A stretch of 64,000 nucleotides of DNA from Ruegeria sp. TM1040 (lineage in GTDB: Bacteria > Pseudomonadota > Alphaproteobacteria > Rhodobacterales > Rhodobacteraceae): assembly GCF_000014065.1 (NCBI RefSeq), contig NC_008044.1, forward strand, positions 1,945,501 to 2,009,500, in the 5' to 3' direction. The position numbers and the translations under genes are program-made. Shown one piece after another: positions 1 through 9,005 of this stretch. The notes beneath the pieces are model-generated. The model made no database searches and was not told where the DNA came from. It saw only the letters and a list, made by a program, of their open reading frames with translations. Numbering within the stretch: the stretch's first letter is position 1; the number at the start of each line of letters is the position of its first letter.

Positions 1-1
1 C

Positions 2-250
2 CGCTCCAGCGATCCCTATCTCTTTGATCTGGACGGGCCCGCGGATTTCCTCGCCTACGGCTACGAGCAGCAAGGCACCATTGTCGAAGAATACGTCTGC
101 TGCCGCGCCCTCGCCCCTGACGCTGCCCGCACCCAGCGCCTGCACGCGATGCTCGCAAGGGTGATGCCGGTCTCTGACCTCCCGCAAAGCCGCGAAAGCG
201 ATGTGTATCTGCCGTGGAAAGATGCCAAAGTGGCCGGCATCTGCGATTGA
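2..250 (+). CDS. C-terminal fragment of an unrecognised protein
   Basis: An open frame runs in from the left edge and ends at a TGA at 248-250, giving the last 82 residues of a protein whose start lies outside the window. It contains the segment GYEQQGTIVEEYVC about 20 residues in and ends DAKVAGICD. The EQQ-x-x-IVE pattern vaguely recalls the C-terminal part of DUF4157/vgr-related proteins of Rhodobacteraceae, but this is only a resemblance. Codon use looks coding and nothing competes with it on the other strand except a low-quality antisense frame. It is followed at once by a dispersed repeat element that probably acts as the terminator region between this gene and the convergent lolD. Function unknown. 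Confidence 0.6.
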   Translation, partial: RSSDPYLFDLDGPADFLAYGYEQQGTIVEEYVCCRALAPDAARTQRLHAMLARVMPVSDLPQSRESDVYLPWKDAKVAGICD

Positions 251-271
251 GGCAAAGCGTCTGTCTTGGAG

Positions 272-392
272 GGGCTCTGCCCCCGGCCCTGCGGGCCTCC
301 CCCGGGATATTTTCCGTTAGAAGAAGTGGGGCGCGCGCCGGCCTTCTTCTGACCACAAATATCCCGGAGCGCGAGGCAGAGCCTCGCATCCT
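272..392. repeat. Dispersed ATATCCCGG-core element, two inverted arms
   Basis: This gene-free stretch carries two oppositely oriented arms of one element. The left arm (272-326) reads ggggctctgcccc, then cccgggatattt, then ttagaagaag. The right arm (343-392) reads cttcttct, then aaatatcccgg, then a gcgaggcagagcctcgc palindrome. The right arm is nearly identical to 63662-63708, and a copy in the left-arm orientation is at 40754-40799. It lies between two convergent genes, so the inverted arms could form a bidirectional terminator. Confidence 0.7.
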
Positions 393-416
393 GCCACACG
401 CCAGAGAGCACCGCGT

Positions 417-1100
417 TCAGCGCTCGACCAGAACGCCGTCCTCAAGATGCAACACCCGGTCCATTCTTGCGGCCAGCTCAAGATTATGCGTGGCGATCAG
501 CGCCGAAAGACCCGTCTCGGACACCAATTGCATCAGCACTTCGAACACTTGATCCGACGTCGCCGGGTCCAGGTTTCCGGTTGGCTCATCCGCGAGCAAC
601 AGCCGCGGGCGATTGGCCAGGGCGCGACAGAACGCCACCCGTTGCTGCTCGCCGCCGGAAAGCGCCGCGGGGCGATGCGCGGCGCGGGTTTCGAGCCCCA
701 CAAGCGCCAGGAGCTCGGCGCCGCGCGCTTCGGCGTCCCGCTGCGAGATGCCATTGGCGAGTTGCGGCAGCACGATATTCTCCAGCGCCGAGAACTCCGG
801 CAGCAGATGGTGGAACTGATAGACAAAACCCACATCCTGCCGCCGCACCCGCGTGCGTTTGCGATCGCGCGCGCCCGCCATGTCCTGCCCGGCAATCTCC
901 ACCCGGCCTGCGTCGGCCACATCCAGAAGCCCGGCAATCTGCAGAAGCGTCGATTTACCCGCCCCCGAGGGCGCCACCAGCGCCACAACCTCGCCCGCAT
1001 GCAGGGTCAGATCCACGCCGCGCAGAACCGCAACCTCACCAGGGGTGCCAGCCAGATAGGTCTTCCTCAGGCCTTCGATTTTCAGCGTCACCTCACTCAT
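417..1100 (-). CDS. lolD: Lipoprotein-releasing ABC transporter ATP-binding protein LolD
   Basis: ATPase of the LolCDE complex, which extracts outer-membrane lipoproteins from the inner membrane and passes them to LolA. The 227 residues contain a Walker A motif APSGAGKST near residue 40, the signature [16 protein letters not shown], the Walker B block [12 protein letters not shown] and a switch histidine (ATHN). [11 protein letters not shown] spacing and length match LolD/MacB-family ATPases. I chose the ATG at 1100 because it overlaps the lolC stop (1093-1095) by 8 bp, which indicates translational coupling; an in-frame upstream start at 1136 would sit deeper in lolC. The gene is distal in a lolC-lolD operon and its 3' end faces the repeat at 272-392. 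Confidence 0.95.
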   Translation of the reverse strand: MSEVTLKIEGLRKTYLAGTPGEVAVLRGVDLTLHAGEVVALVAPSGAGKSTLLQIAGLLDVADAGRVEIAGQDMAGARDRKRTRVRRQDVGFVYQFHHLLPEFSALENIVLPQLANGISQRDAEARGAELLALVGLETRAAHRPAALSGGEQQRVAFCRALANRPRLLLADEPTGNLDPATSDQVFEVLMQLVSETGLSALIATHNLELAARMDRVLHLEDGVLVER

Positions 1101-2376
1101 AGCGCAGCGCCTCCACCGGGTTGAGCCGTGCCGCACGTCGGGCCGGGAAGATGGTCACGACAAACGACAAGCCCAGCGACAGACTCACGGCCGAGATCAC
1201 ATCGCCTGCGCGCAGTTCCGCAGGCAGTGCATAGATGCCCCGGATCGACGGATCCCAGACCCCGCCGCCCATCACATAGTTCACAAAAGAAAAGATCGGG
1301 TCGATATATATCGCAAAAAGGCAGCCGAGGATCACGCCCAGCACGGTGCCGATCACGCCGGTGATCGACCCGCAGATGAAGAACACCCGCATCACCGACC
1401 CTTCGCTGAGGCCGATGGTACGCAGGATGCCGATGTCCCGGCCCTTGTTTTTCACCAGCATGATGAGGCCAGAGACGATGTTCATCGTCGCGATCAGCAC
1501 CAGGATCGACAGGATCACGAACATCACGTTGTCCTCGACCTCCAGGGCGCGCAGAAACCCGCCGGAGCTGTCGCGCCAGCTCCAGACGCCATATCCCTGC
1601 CCTGCGGCCTGCAGCAAAGGCAGCACATATTGATCGACAGCTTCGGGATCGGCCACCATGACCTCGATCTCGTCGGCAACACCTTCGCGGTTGAAATAGC
1701 TCTGCGCCTCGGCAAAGGGCAGATAGGCGCGGGTGTTGTCGATGTCATAGCGCCCTGCGGTAAAGACATAGACCACCTCATAGGCATTCACGCGCGGGCT
1801 GGTGCCAAAGGCGGTCTTGACCCCGTTGGGTGAGATCAGCTTGACCTTGTCCCCGATCCCAAGGCCCAGCGTGCGGGCCACACCGGAGCCAAGCGCGATG
1901 CCGTCGTCAAAGCGGCCAAGATCGCCATAGGCCACGTCGCTTTGGGCAACACCCGGAATTTTGGCCAGGTCTTCGGCGTGGATGCCATAGACCTGCACGC
2001 CGGCGTTGCGATCCCCCCGGCTGGCCATCACCTGCCCCTTGATCAAGGGCGCGGCCTGCAACACGCCGGGCACCTGCCCCACTGCCTCAGCCAATGCCGC
2101 ATAATCGGTGATGCGTCGATCCAGCGTGCCAGCCGCCGTGACCGTGCCATGAGCATAGACCGTGGCATGGGCATTGGCGCCCAGAATGGTGCCCACGAAT
2201 TCCGACCGAAAGCCCGAGCGCACCGCAAGGGTGGCGATCAGCGCAAAGACCGCCAGTGTGATCCCAATAAGGGAAATCCAGGTCATCACCGAGACACCGC
2301 CTTCGCTGCGGCGGGCGCGCAGATAGCGCCAGGCAATCATCCATTCGAAACGGGAAAAAGGCGCAGTCGCAGCCAT
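1093..2376 (-). CDS. lolC: Lipoprotein-releasing ABC transporter permease, LolC/E family
   Basis: Inner-membrane permease of the lipoprotein-release machine. The protein has 427 residues, the usual LolC/LolE length. The N-terminus FEWMIAWRYLRARRSEGG is typical of the family and is followed by a first membrane helix (about residues 24-50), a large periplasmic domain (about 50-265) and three further helices in the last 150 residues ending in the FtsX-like stretch [18 protein letters not shown]. Alphaproteobacteria often have a single LolC/E-type (LolF-like) permease, and only one is visible here, so it may form a homodimer with LolD. It starts with an ATG at 2376 preceded by GGAACACCTCC-like sequence and is coupled to lolD. 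Confidence 0.93.
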   Translation of the reverse strand: MAATAPFSRFEWMIAWRYLRARRSEGGVSVMTWISLIGITLAVFALIATLAVRSGFRSEFVGTILGANAHATVYAHGTVTAAGTLDRRITDYAALAEAVGQVPGVLQAAPLIKGQVMASRGDRNAGVQVYGIHAEDLAKIPGVAQSDVAYGDLGRFDDGIALGSGVARTLGLGIGDKVKLISPNGVKTAFGTSPRVNAYEVVYVFTAGRYDIDNTRAYLPFAEAQSYFNREGVADEIEVMVADPEAVDQYVLPLLQAAGQGYGVWSWRDSSGGFLRALEVEDNVMFVILSILVLIATMNIVSGLIMLVKNKGRDIGILRTIGLSEGSVMRVFFICGSITGVIGTVLGVILGCLFAIYIDPIFSFVNYVMGGGVWDPSIRGIYALPAELRAGDVISAVSLSLGLSFVVTIFPARRAARLNPVEALRYE

Positions 2377-2464
2377 TTAGGAGGTGTTCCTCTCGCGGTG
2401 AACATAGGGCATCGCAGCCGCGATGCAGATCTCGCGCAGACCCTAGGGGCGTGCAGAGACCGGG

Positions 2465-2977
2465 TCAAGCAAGCCTGTCGCGCCCAGCCGGTCGCCGCGC
2501 AAGGACACGCCGCCCGCCTGCCATCATCCCCCAGATCAGACCGCCCCCCACGAGCGCACCAATGGCCGCCAGCAGCAGCGCATCCAACGAGACCGCAACC
2601 GCAGGTTCAAAGGCGCTGAGGGTGGCAGAGGCGATCTCGGCCTCGGCAAAGCGGCCCAGATGCAGCGCGCGTTCCACCGGCGCCATGGCGCTCAACTCGT
2701 GCAGATCGGACGAGAGCCTGCCATAGCGGTCGATGGTGGCCGCCATGGTTTCGGCCCGTGCGGCGCCCATCTCTCCGCCCTGCGCAAGCTGCACAAGGGC
2801 CGCGTGCCGCTCAAGCCCAAGCGCGGCGGCATCGGCGTCAAACTCGGCCACGGTGCGTCGCAGCGCATCCACATGGCCCCCGAGACGTTGCAGATAGGCC
2901 TGCGCATAGGCCGGGAATTGCGACAGGCCCAAGCCCGCGCCCGCGCCGCCCAAGAGTGTCACCATCCGCGTGATCAT
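2465..2977 (-). CDS. DUF2937 family membrane protein
   Basis: A 170-residue protein with a hydrophobic N-terminal helix (VTLLGGAGAGLGLSQFPAYA), a central helical region rich in Ala, Glu and Arg (about residues 25-115) and a C-terminal membrane helix (LLLAAIGALVGGGLIWGMMA) followed by a basic tail. This architecture and the opening MITRMVTL match DUF2937, found next to the lol genes in Rhodobacteraceae; no biochemical role is known to me. I chose the ATG at 2977 because GAGGGACGG lies just upstream, whereas the longer frame reaching 3202 runs into a repeat. It precedes lolC in the same orientation with 88 bp between and is probably co-transcribed. Confidence 0.8.
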   Translation of the reverse strand: MITRMVTLLGGAGAGLGLSQFPAYAQAYLQRLGGHVDALRRTVAEFDADAAALGLERHAALVQLAQGGEMGAARAETMAATIDRYGRLSSDLHELSAMAPVERALHLGRFAEAEIASATLSAFEPAVAVSLDALLLAAIGALVGGGLIWGMMAGGRRVLARRPAGRDRLA

Positions 2978-3080
2978 CGTCGCCGTCCCTCGTTGTTCTT
3001 GCCGCCCCAAGCACCGCTTAGCGTTCTTGCTGCTCCGCCTTGGGGCAGAGGCCGCCATGAAACGCGCGCCCCGCGCCATT

Positions 3081-3145
3081 GTGAAGGGGGAAAGGGGATA
3101 AAACAGGCCCATTTCTGGCTGGGGCTGGTCTGGCTGGGGCTGGTT
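3081..3145. repeat. Dispersed 37-bp element plus 15-bp tandem duplication
   Basis: Positions 3081-3117 (gtgaaggg, aaagggga, aggcccatttctg) match 5386-5420 with a few changes. The element runs directly into two identical-but-one 15-bp units of tggctggggctggt at 3116-3130 and 3131-3145. It lies in the 290-bp gene-free gap between the thioesterase and DUF2937 genes, where I see nothing else. Confidence 0.75.
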
Positions 3146-3265
3146 GCGAAGGGTCAGAAACACCGCGCCACCGCCCGACCCAAGGCCACGCGGCCCCGGC
3201 AAAGCGGCCTCTCATCATGGCCGATCCGGGTCAGCGGCATCGGCGAACAGGGCCTGATGCGGCCT

Positions 3266-3688
3266 TCAGGCCTCCTCGAGAAATTGTGACGCTCGGGCAC
3301 GCACCTCGTCCGGGATGTCTCTGGAGATCCGCGCCTCAAGGTCAAACATCACGCATTTGAAGACCGTCTCAAAGGCGAGCAGATTTTCATCGGCGCGGAA
3401 CATACGGTGGCGAAATGTCATCGATTTTGTTCCCACATCGATGATGCTTGTTTCCAGCCGGATCGCATCCCCTGCCGCCAGCTCTGCCCGGAAGTTGCTT
3501 TGCACGTTCACCACGGCAAACGAGAGCCGCCGCCCCTCGCGCATATCGGAGGCGGTCAGACCCATCTCCGACTGTATGGCAAACACCCCATCAGAGCAGG
3601 CCGCGAAATAGCGTGAGACGTTCATATGCCCGAGAAAATCGCAATCGGCAGGATCAACGACGGAGCGAAAAGACAGAAAGGCTGGCAT
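3266..3688 (-). CDS. Acyl-CoA thioesterase, hotdog fold (4HBT family)
   Basis: A 140-residue single-domain protein of the 4HBT/YbgC-FadM type, which hydrolyses acyl-CoA thioesters in the cytoplasm. The family hallmark is the N-terminal VDPADCDFLGHMNVSRY (about residues 11-27): the active-site Asp of the typical D-x-D-x-x-G-H-x-N pattern and the GHMN turn are present. The long helix SDGVFAIQSEMG and the strands KSMTFRHRMFRADENLLAFE follow as in hotdog proteins. The start is supported by AGAGGAGAAACC before the ATG. It ends 288 bp before DUF2937 and follows a GNAT gene by 26 bp in the same direction. The actual acyl substrate cannot be read from sequence. Confidence 0.85.
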   Translation of the reverse strand: MPAFLSFRSVVDPADCDFLGHMNVSRYFAACSDGVFAIQSEMGLTASDMREGRRLSFAVVNVQSNFRAELAAGDAIRLETSIIDVGTKSMTFRHRMFRADENLLAFETVFKCVMFDLEARISRDIPDEVRARASQFLEEA

Positions 3689-3714
3689 GGTTTCTCCTCT
3701 GAAAAGATCGGGGA

Positions 3715-4509
3715 CTAGCGCGTGAGGCGGTCGGTGGATGTGGAGAACATAACCACCGATTTGCCTTCAACCTGCCTCAGGCCGCAGCTTTCGAGCATGG
3801 CCCGTGAGGGGGCATTGTCCGGCGCAACAAACTCCATCGTGGCGGCCGCGCCAAGTTCAGTCACGGCCACGAGGTTGCATATCGCATCCACATGTTTCCC
3901 AAGCCCGAGCCCCCGCAGTTCGGGATCAACCGCAATCAGTCCCACCCAAGCCGAGTTGAAGAACGGGCTATGGCGATTGTGCGTCATGGCTGCAAATCCA
4001 GCGGCGGCGATCCTGTCGCTTGCGTTTTGCAGCGCGATTAATCTGGCGGGAAACAACCTCCCCAAAAGCGCATCTGTCGAGAAAGGCGAGACCCCCTGCT
4101 GGGTCAAAAAGACCTGAACCTCCCTGGCTTTTTCTGGGGTCATTTCAGCCTCGGAGATTTGTCTCATGCCGGCAGGAAGGCTGTTTTGAACGATGGGGTC
4201 ACAGACCCTGCGAATGGTTTCGGCATCGGCCATAAACAGGTCCCAGACGTGAAGCCTGGGGTCAAAGTCGCTCAGCTCGGATTTGGCCGCCGCAATCGTC
4301 GCCTGATCTGCCCCGCGCAAGGTGACCATGCCTTCATCGGCCATCACCTTTTTCAGATAGTCCCATCCCAGCGCAGCCGGGTCATCGCTCGAGAAGGTGC
4401 GCGCATGGATCACGGCACCCGCAAGATCGGCAAAGTCAGCGACCTGCGCGTCACGTGCGCGTTGCAGCGCCATGATCTTGTCGGTGCCATAGTATGGGGA
4501 CCTGTCCAT
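3715..4509 (-). CDS. GNAT-family N-acetyltransferase
   Basis: A 264-residue protein whose C-terminal half is a GNAT fold: strand WVGLIAVDPELRGLGLGKHV carries the acetyl-CoA pyrophosphate-binding R-x-x-G-x-G motif (RGLGLG, about residue 195), and the end FVAPDNAPSRAMLESCGLRQ is the conserved asparagine/cysteine region of motif B. The N-terminal 130 residues are unlike standard GNATs and may be a second, degenerate acetyltransferase-like domain. The ATG at 4509 has AGGAGCGAAAGG upstream; the longer open frame to 4674 lacks a ribosome site. Its acceptor substrate is unknown. It sits in the minus-strand run of small enzymes between proS and lolC. Confidence 0.8.
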   Translation of the reverse strand: MDRSPYYGTDKIMALQRARDAQVADFADLAGAVIHARTFSSDDPAALGWDYLKKVMADEGMVTLRGADQATIAAAKSELSDFDPRLHVWDLFMADAETIRRVCDPIVQNSLPAGMRQISEAEMTPEKAREVQVFLTQQGVSPFSTDALLGRLFPARLIALQNASDRIAAAGFAAMTHNRHSPFFNSAWVGLIAVDPELRGLGLGKHVDAICNLVAVTELGAAATMEFVAPDNAPSRAMLESCGLRQVEGKSVVMFSTSTDRLTR

Positions 4510-4713
4510 GTTGATACCTTTCGCTCCTGGCCCTCTGATGATCAGTGGGCGAGGCCGAAGGGGTAAGCCCCCGCGGTTCATGCCAAGCAAAGCATACCAG
4601 AAATGATGCCATTGCGCACCGTCGCTCAGGCCGAGCGCGGTTCGGCATCCCGCCCCATGCCCCGCCCAGCGCATACGCCGGACGGGATCGGTGTTGCAAA
4701 ACCTGCGCCGGGC

Positions 4714-5244
4714 TTAGCGCAACAAGAACCGCTCCAGGAGGTAGCCGTTCTGGTATGGGGTCGTCGCGGTGCGCTCCATTGTCACCGCCGGGGCATCTGC
4801 GCCAAAGAGCGGCACGCCTTGACCCAAGACACAGGGCGCGCGTTTGAGGATGAGCCTGTCGATCAGCTGATGCTTGAGCATCCAACCCGCAAAGGCGCCG
4901 CCCCCGCAGAGATAGACAGGCCCCTCGGCGCGCGCGATCTCGGCGCGGAGGCCCTCGGCGCCGGGGCGTTTCAGGACAGTAACCTCGGAGGTCTCGGGCA
5001 ATTGCAGACTGTCGGAAACCACAATCGACCGCATGTGCGGATAGGGGTTTTGACCGGGCTCCATACCGAATTCATATCCGAACTCGTAGGTCTTGCGCCC
5101 CATGAGCGCCAGTTTATAGCCACCGAGCCGGTTGTAGTAGTCTTCGACGACCGGGCCTTCATGGGCGAATTTCGAAATGTCTCCGGCCGGACCGGAGATA
5201 AAGCCGTCGAGCGAGACGGCGACATCATAGATGACGGGATGCAT
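4714..5244 (-). CDS. Dihydrofolate-reductase-like protein (RibD C-terminal domain family)
   Basis: A 176-residue protein of the DHFR/RibD-C superfamily. It opens VIYDVAVSLDGFISGPAGD, the strand and S-x-DG loop that binds NADPH in these proteins, continues with ALMGRKTYE (the GRKT/Y motif at about residue 47) and ends with VYLCGGGAFAGWML, the glycine-rich dinucleotide loop, then LGQGVPLFG. Family members reduce pteridine or pyrimidine-like substrates, but most stand-alone copies have no proven substrate. There is no deaminase domain, so it is not a full RibD. It is separated by about 200 bp from the GNAT downstream and by a repeat upstream, so it may be an independent accessory gene. Confidence 0.85.
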   Translation of the reverse strand: MHPVIYDVAVSLDGFISGPAGDISKFAHEGPVVEDYYNRLGGYKLALMGRKTYEFGYEFGMEPGQNPYPHMRSIVVSDSLQLPETSEVTVLKRPGAEGLRAEIARAEGPVYLCGGGAFAGWMLKHQLIDRLILKRAPCVLGQGVPLFGADAPAVTMERTATTPYQNGYLLERFLLR

Positions 5245-5385
5245 GCTGTGCTCCTGCGTGAGAGTTCCAGTAAAGCCCGTGGGCTTTGATTGTCGTGGAA
5301 CTTACTTGGTCACTGTCAGGGCACTCCTCTTGCGTGGAAGGACGCTAGCAGGCGCGTAGGTCAGGCGCAACGGGCGCGCACCGCT

Positions 5386-5484
5386 GTGAAGGGTAAAGGG
5401 GAAATACCGGCCCATTTCTGCGTTGAGCTGGGGACCGGCGGGGAAACTGGGGACCGGAGGGGAAACTGGGGACCGGAGGGGAAA
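5386..5484. repeat. Dispersed 35-bp element plus 19-bp x3 tandem repeat
   Basis: Positions 5386-5420 are the second copy of the element at 3081-3117. It is followed by three tandem 19-bp units of ctggggaccggaggggaaa at 5428-5446 (one base different), 5447-5465 and 5466-5484 (identical). The array is 57 bp and free of a convincing reading frame. Confidence 0.85.
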
Positions 5485-5897
5485 AGGGGATCTGTGCGGA
5501 TACTTTCAACGAGCGCTGCCTGCAAATGGCGAACGGCCTTCCACGCCACGCAAAGTTGGCGCAAGAAGTTTCATGAGCCCACTTTCCGAAAGCTCCGTAG
5601 ATCCTCGAGTTTTGTGAGATTTGGACTGCAACCGCCTTCAGAATTGATCGAGCAAAGCGCGTGCTGATTTCACGTTGATTGCGTTTGAGGAACACAGACC
5701 AGAGACGCGCTTGCTCACGGCTCCGTCGTCTCGGTTTGACTGGGCGCTTGTGCTGGTCGTAGCCTCTTACAATCTGAGATCAAAGCGGGCGCACAATGAC
5801 ATGGCACCAGCTTTTGCAACGCGCAAGAGAGCGTGCTGTTGCAAGCCATACCCTAAAACAAAAGACACCCTCTCCTTTGATGCAACGTCGCGGCTAG
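5485..5897. other. Gene-free stretch, nothing recognised
   Basis: About 410 bp downstream of the 19-bp repeat and before the stop of the next minus-strand gene. Short open frames occur here on both strands but none has a ribosome site, coding-like codon use or a recognisable sequence. The stretch is somewhat richer in A+T than its neighbours, consistent with a decayed or recently inserted segment. Confidence 0.5.
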
Positions 5898-6674
5898 CTA
5901 CCTGAACAAGGACTTCTGATCCGGGTGCGGCTGCGTGGGTGTCTCGGGACGGTCCGTCGACACAGCATCAACCAGCGCACGGATATCTGTGGCCAAATCA
6001 GGGCACAGTCCTTGCAAACGCGCGGCCTCCTGCGCTGCAAAACTGATGTCGCGCGCGCTCATGTGAAACGGCACGTCCTCGTCTGCCTCCAAGGTTTCGA
6101 GCATCTCTTCGATTGACCAGCCATCGGCCAGAAACCCGAGCGCCCGCTCAAAACTCTCGTGCTCGGGATGCTCCCAAGCGGTAACTCCGCGCAAGTAGTG
6201 AGCAGCCTGCGCGCGATCTGCGCCCTCGATCAACGTGTTCAACGCACGACAGACCTGCACGGCCCATGGTTCGATCCAAACCACCAGCGCCTCAAACAGC
6301 GCATCCGCAGGCGGGATCATCGCGGGTGGGGCCGAGACATGCCAGTGACCCAGATCCGCCCCCGAGAGCGGCAATCCTTCGTAGGCGCAGTAGCTTGCAG
6401 GCGTGCGTTTGGCCAGAGCGAGAAGATGGGCGAAAAAATCAAAGAGCGGTGCCACCGCATCCGCGTGGCGACCTGCGATCTGCCAGAGCCACGGCAATGC
6501 CGCCCAAGTGGCCGGGTAGAGCGATTCCTGATGATAAAGGCGGTCCCACAGCAACATGTTGCACAGCTCCGGGTCCCATTCCGCTAGGAGGCTGGAAAGA
6601 GGTCCCCGCACATCCTCCACGCCGTGAGCGCCGGGCAAATGGTCCCAAAGCGGATCATCAAGTGAAAGTTGCAT
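5898..6674 (-). CDS. Hypothetical protein with a HEAT-like N-terminal motif
   Basis: A 258-residue, acidic, largely helical protein that I cannot assign to a named family. Residues about 40-65 read LLWDRLYHQESLYPATWAAL, a pattern that recalls uncharacterised HEAT-repeat-like proteins (LYHQ-x-x-LYPA-x-x-A-x-P), some of which act as immunity proteins in toxin systems; that link is only a resemblance. There is no signal peptide and no membrane segment, so it should be cytoplasmic. The C-terminus (SFAAQEAARLQGLCPDLA) is helical and ends in a polar tail. It starts at the ATG at 6674, 55 bp upstream of which (minus-strand sense) lies the proS terminator, so it has its own promoter or relies on read-through. 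Confidence 0.7.
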   Translation of the reverse strand: MQLSLDDPLWDHLPGAHGVEDVRGPLSSLLAEWDPELCNMLLWDRLYHQESLYPATWAALPWLWQIAGRHADAVAPLFDFFAHLLALAKRTPASYCAYEGLPLSGADLGHWHVSAPPAMIPPADALFEALVVWIEPWAVQVCRALNTLIEGADRAQAAHYLRGVTAWEHPEHESFERALGFLADGWSIEEMLETLEADEDVPFHMSARDISFAAQEAARLQGLCPDLATDIRALVDAVSTDRPETPTQPHPDQKSLFR

Positions 6675-6729
6675 CGTGGGAATATCCGAACTGTAATATG
6701 CTCGGACTGTTACATAACATGCGGCACAG

Positions 6730-6762
6730 AAAAACCCCGCCCGACGGACCTGTCGGGCGGGG
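6730..6762 (-). terminator. Rho-independent terminator of proS
   Basis: On the minus strand an 11-bp perfect G+C stem (6735-6745 with 6752-6762, 6-nt loop) is followed by a T run (a's at 6730-6734 on the plus strand). It lies 27 bp past the proS stop codon. Confidence 0.9.
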
Positions 6763-6788
6763 CCTCAATTCTGTATGTGCCGGTGGCT

Positions 6789-8144
6789 TCAGAAGCCGCG
6801 CGGCGTGGGGTGGTTGGCGTAGATCGCGGCGATTTTCTTTACCGCGTCTTCCGGGCTCATTTCTTCGCTTTCGCCGGTACGGCGGCTGGTCACTTCGACG
6901 ACGCCGTTCTTCAGACCGCGCGGGCCGACGGTGATGCGCCATGGCAGGCCAATGAGATCCATGCTGGCGAATTTGCCGCCCGCACGTTCCTTGCGATCAT
7001 CATAAAGCGGCTCCAGACCGATGGCGGTGAGCGCCGCATAGAGCTGCTCGCAGGCGGCATCCGCTTCATCGTCGCCCTGCTTGAGGTTCACGATGCCGCA
7101 GTGGAAGGGGGTCACACCTTCGGGCCAGATGATGCCCTTGTCGTCGTGGCTGGCCTCGATGATGGCGCCGAGAAGACGCGACACACCAATCCCGTGCGAG
7201 CCCATGTGGACCGGCACGCTCTGGCCATCGGCGGTCTGCACGGTGGCGCCCAGCGCCTCGGAGTATTTGGTGCCGAAGTAGAAGATCTGGCCGACCTCGA
7301 TCCCGCGCGCGACGCGGCGGCGCTCTTCTGGGACCGCGTTGAACAGCGCCTCGTCGTGGGTCTCGTCGGTGCGGGCGTAACGTGAGGTGAACTCTTCGAG
7401 CACCGCCTGACACTGTTCAACATTGTCATAGTCGATCTCGCGGGCGCCGAACGTCAGATCGGTGATCTCGCTGTCATAAAAGACCTCCGATTCGCCGGTT
7501 TCAGCCAGCACGAGGAATTCGTGGGTGTAGTCGCCACCAATCGGGCCACCATCGGCGCGCATCGGGATCGCCTGTAGCCCCATGCGCTCATAGGTGCGCA
7601 GGTAGGTGACCAGATGGCGGTTGTAGGCGTGCAGCGCGTCCTCTTTGGTGAGGTCGAAGTTGTAACCGTCCTTCATGTAGAATTCGCGCCCCCGCATCAC
7701 GCCAAAGCGCGGGCGGATCTCGTCGCGGAACTTCCACTGGATCTGATACATCGTCAGCGGCAGGTCTTTGTAGCTTGAGACATTGGCGCGGAAGATGTCG
7801 GTGATGAGTTCCTCGGCGGTTGGCGTAAAGAGCATGTCGCGGTCATGGCGGTCGCGGATGCGCAGCATCTCCTCGCCGTAGGCGTCATAGCGCCCGGACT
7901 CGCGCCACAGGTCAGCCGACTGGATGGTGGGCATCAGCATCGGGATGTGACCGGCGCGCATCTGCTCTTCGTGAACGATGCCTTCGATCTTTTTCAGCAC
8001 GCGGTAGCCCAGAGGCAGCCAGGAATAGATCCCGGCGGCGGACTGTTTGATCATGCCGGCGCGCAGCATGTAACGGTGGCTGACGACCTGCGCCTCGGAG
8101 GGGGTCTCCTTGAGGACGGGCAGAAAATAGCGAGACAGGCGCAT
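6789..8144 (-). CDS. proS: Prolyl-tRNA synthetase (short alphaproteobacterial type)
   Basis: Cytoplasmic class II aminoacyl-tRNA synthetase that charges tRNA-Pro. The 451-residue length and the lack of the bacterial editing (INS) insertion are typical of the alphaproteobacterial form. Motif 2 is [19 protein letters not shown] near residue 150, and motif 3 contains [13 protein letters not shown] near residue 340. The C-terminal anticodon-binding domain includes [20 protein letters not shown] and [13 protein letters not shown] chose the ATG at 8142-8144, giving [15 protein letters not shown], the canonical family N-terminus; the frame is open to 8324 without a better start. It is monocistronic or the first gene of a minus-strand run and ends in a strong terminator. 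Confidence 0.97.
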   Translation of the reverse strand: MRLSRYFLPVLKETPSEAQVVSHRYMLRAGMIKQSAAGIYSWLPLGYRVLKKIEGIVHEEQMRAGHIPMLMPTIQSADLWRESGRYDAYGEEMLRIRDRHDRDMLFTPTAEELITDIFRANVSSYKDLPLTMYQIQWKFRDEIRPRFGVMRGREFYMKDGYNFDLTKEDALHAYNRHLVTYLRTYERMGLQAIPMRADGGPIGGDYTHEFLVLAETGESEVFYDSEITDLTFGAREIDYDNVEQCQAVLEEFTSRYARTDETHDEALFNAVPEERRRVARGIEVGQIFYFGTKYSEALGATVQTADGQSVPVHMGSHGIGVSRLLGAIIEASHDDKGIIWPEGVTPFHCGIVNLKQGDDEADAACEQLYAALTAIGLEPLYDDRKERAGGKFASMDLIGLPWRITVGPRGLKNGVVEVTSRRTGESEEMSPEDAVKKIAAIYANHPTPRGF

Positions 8145-9005
8145 AATGGCTCCATGCGGTGAAAGATGTTTTGCCCGGTTTAGTGGCTGCAGCAGGTGCG
8201 GACAAGGGTTGAGATCAAGCCAAACAGCCAGAGCCCGCATCGCGCAGGCCCCGCACCTGAGCCTGCGCCTGCCTCGCCGGGGCAGACGCCGCGCGGTTCT
8301 GTGAATTGAGCAGCGATTGCGCAAAAATATCGCAACTCAAATCTTGAGATGAAATAATTCGCTAAATGCAAAAAGCAGAAATCTGTTTTCATTTTCTGAA
8401 ATACGCTCCACCCAGCACAAATTCAGGGCAGATTGCATTTTTGTGTCGCAAATTATCAAAGCCGCATTCAATTCATCGGCGCAAATTTCGACGTCGCGAT
8501 GAGAATCTCGCCATAATTTTTCAGAAAAGGCAGAGATTAACGCAGGCGTGTTTCTCTGCGCTCCACAAGCGGACCGGGTCATCCAGTCGCCCCCGTCGCA
8601 GACATCACTGCGCTTGACTTGAGCCGGGGCTTTGCGCGCTTGAACCGGGTGAATGCGCGCCAGTTGCAAACTAAACCAAACAGTCGATTCTGGTTAACAC
8701 GGCAAATTTTTCCCCGTGTCTTTGATCTCGATACTGGATAACGGGGGCCGCGACCGCGATTGAGCCCCCACAAGCGGACACTGATAAGAAACCGTATAAA
8801 CGCTTGTGCCCTCGCGCTTTTTGGTGAGGCCCTCCATCCAGATCCCAGCTTGCTGAAATTCCCGAGAGCAAAAATACTTTCAATTCAATATAGTTTTTTG
8901 GCACATTCAGTAGAAATTTGCGTATTCAAGGAATGGAATTTACACTCCCTCGCCGGGCGTCCTGCCCGTTTTTGTCCGATGCCCTGATGTTAAAGATGCT
9001 TTGTC
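8145..9005. other. Divergent non-coding region with an AT-rich core
   Basis: 861 bp between the divergent proS and sensor-kinase genes. The core 8325-8545 is clearly richer in A+T than the rest of the window and contains several gcaaa/tttgc words (for example gcgcaaaaatatcgcaac and gcgcaaatttcgac). An imperfect hairpin acacgg...ccgtgt lies near 8697-8719. No reading frame here has convincing codon use. It must hold at least the two divergent promoters; the rest is unexplained. Confidence 0.6.

Noticed and set aside
8337-8669. A 110-codon minus-strand frame in the AT-rich region upstream of proS
   Set aside because: No ribosome site, atypical codon use and no resemblance; the AT-rich stretch is better treated as non-coding.
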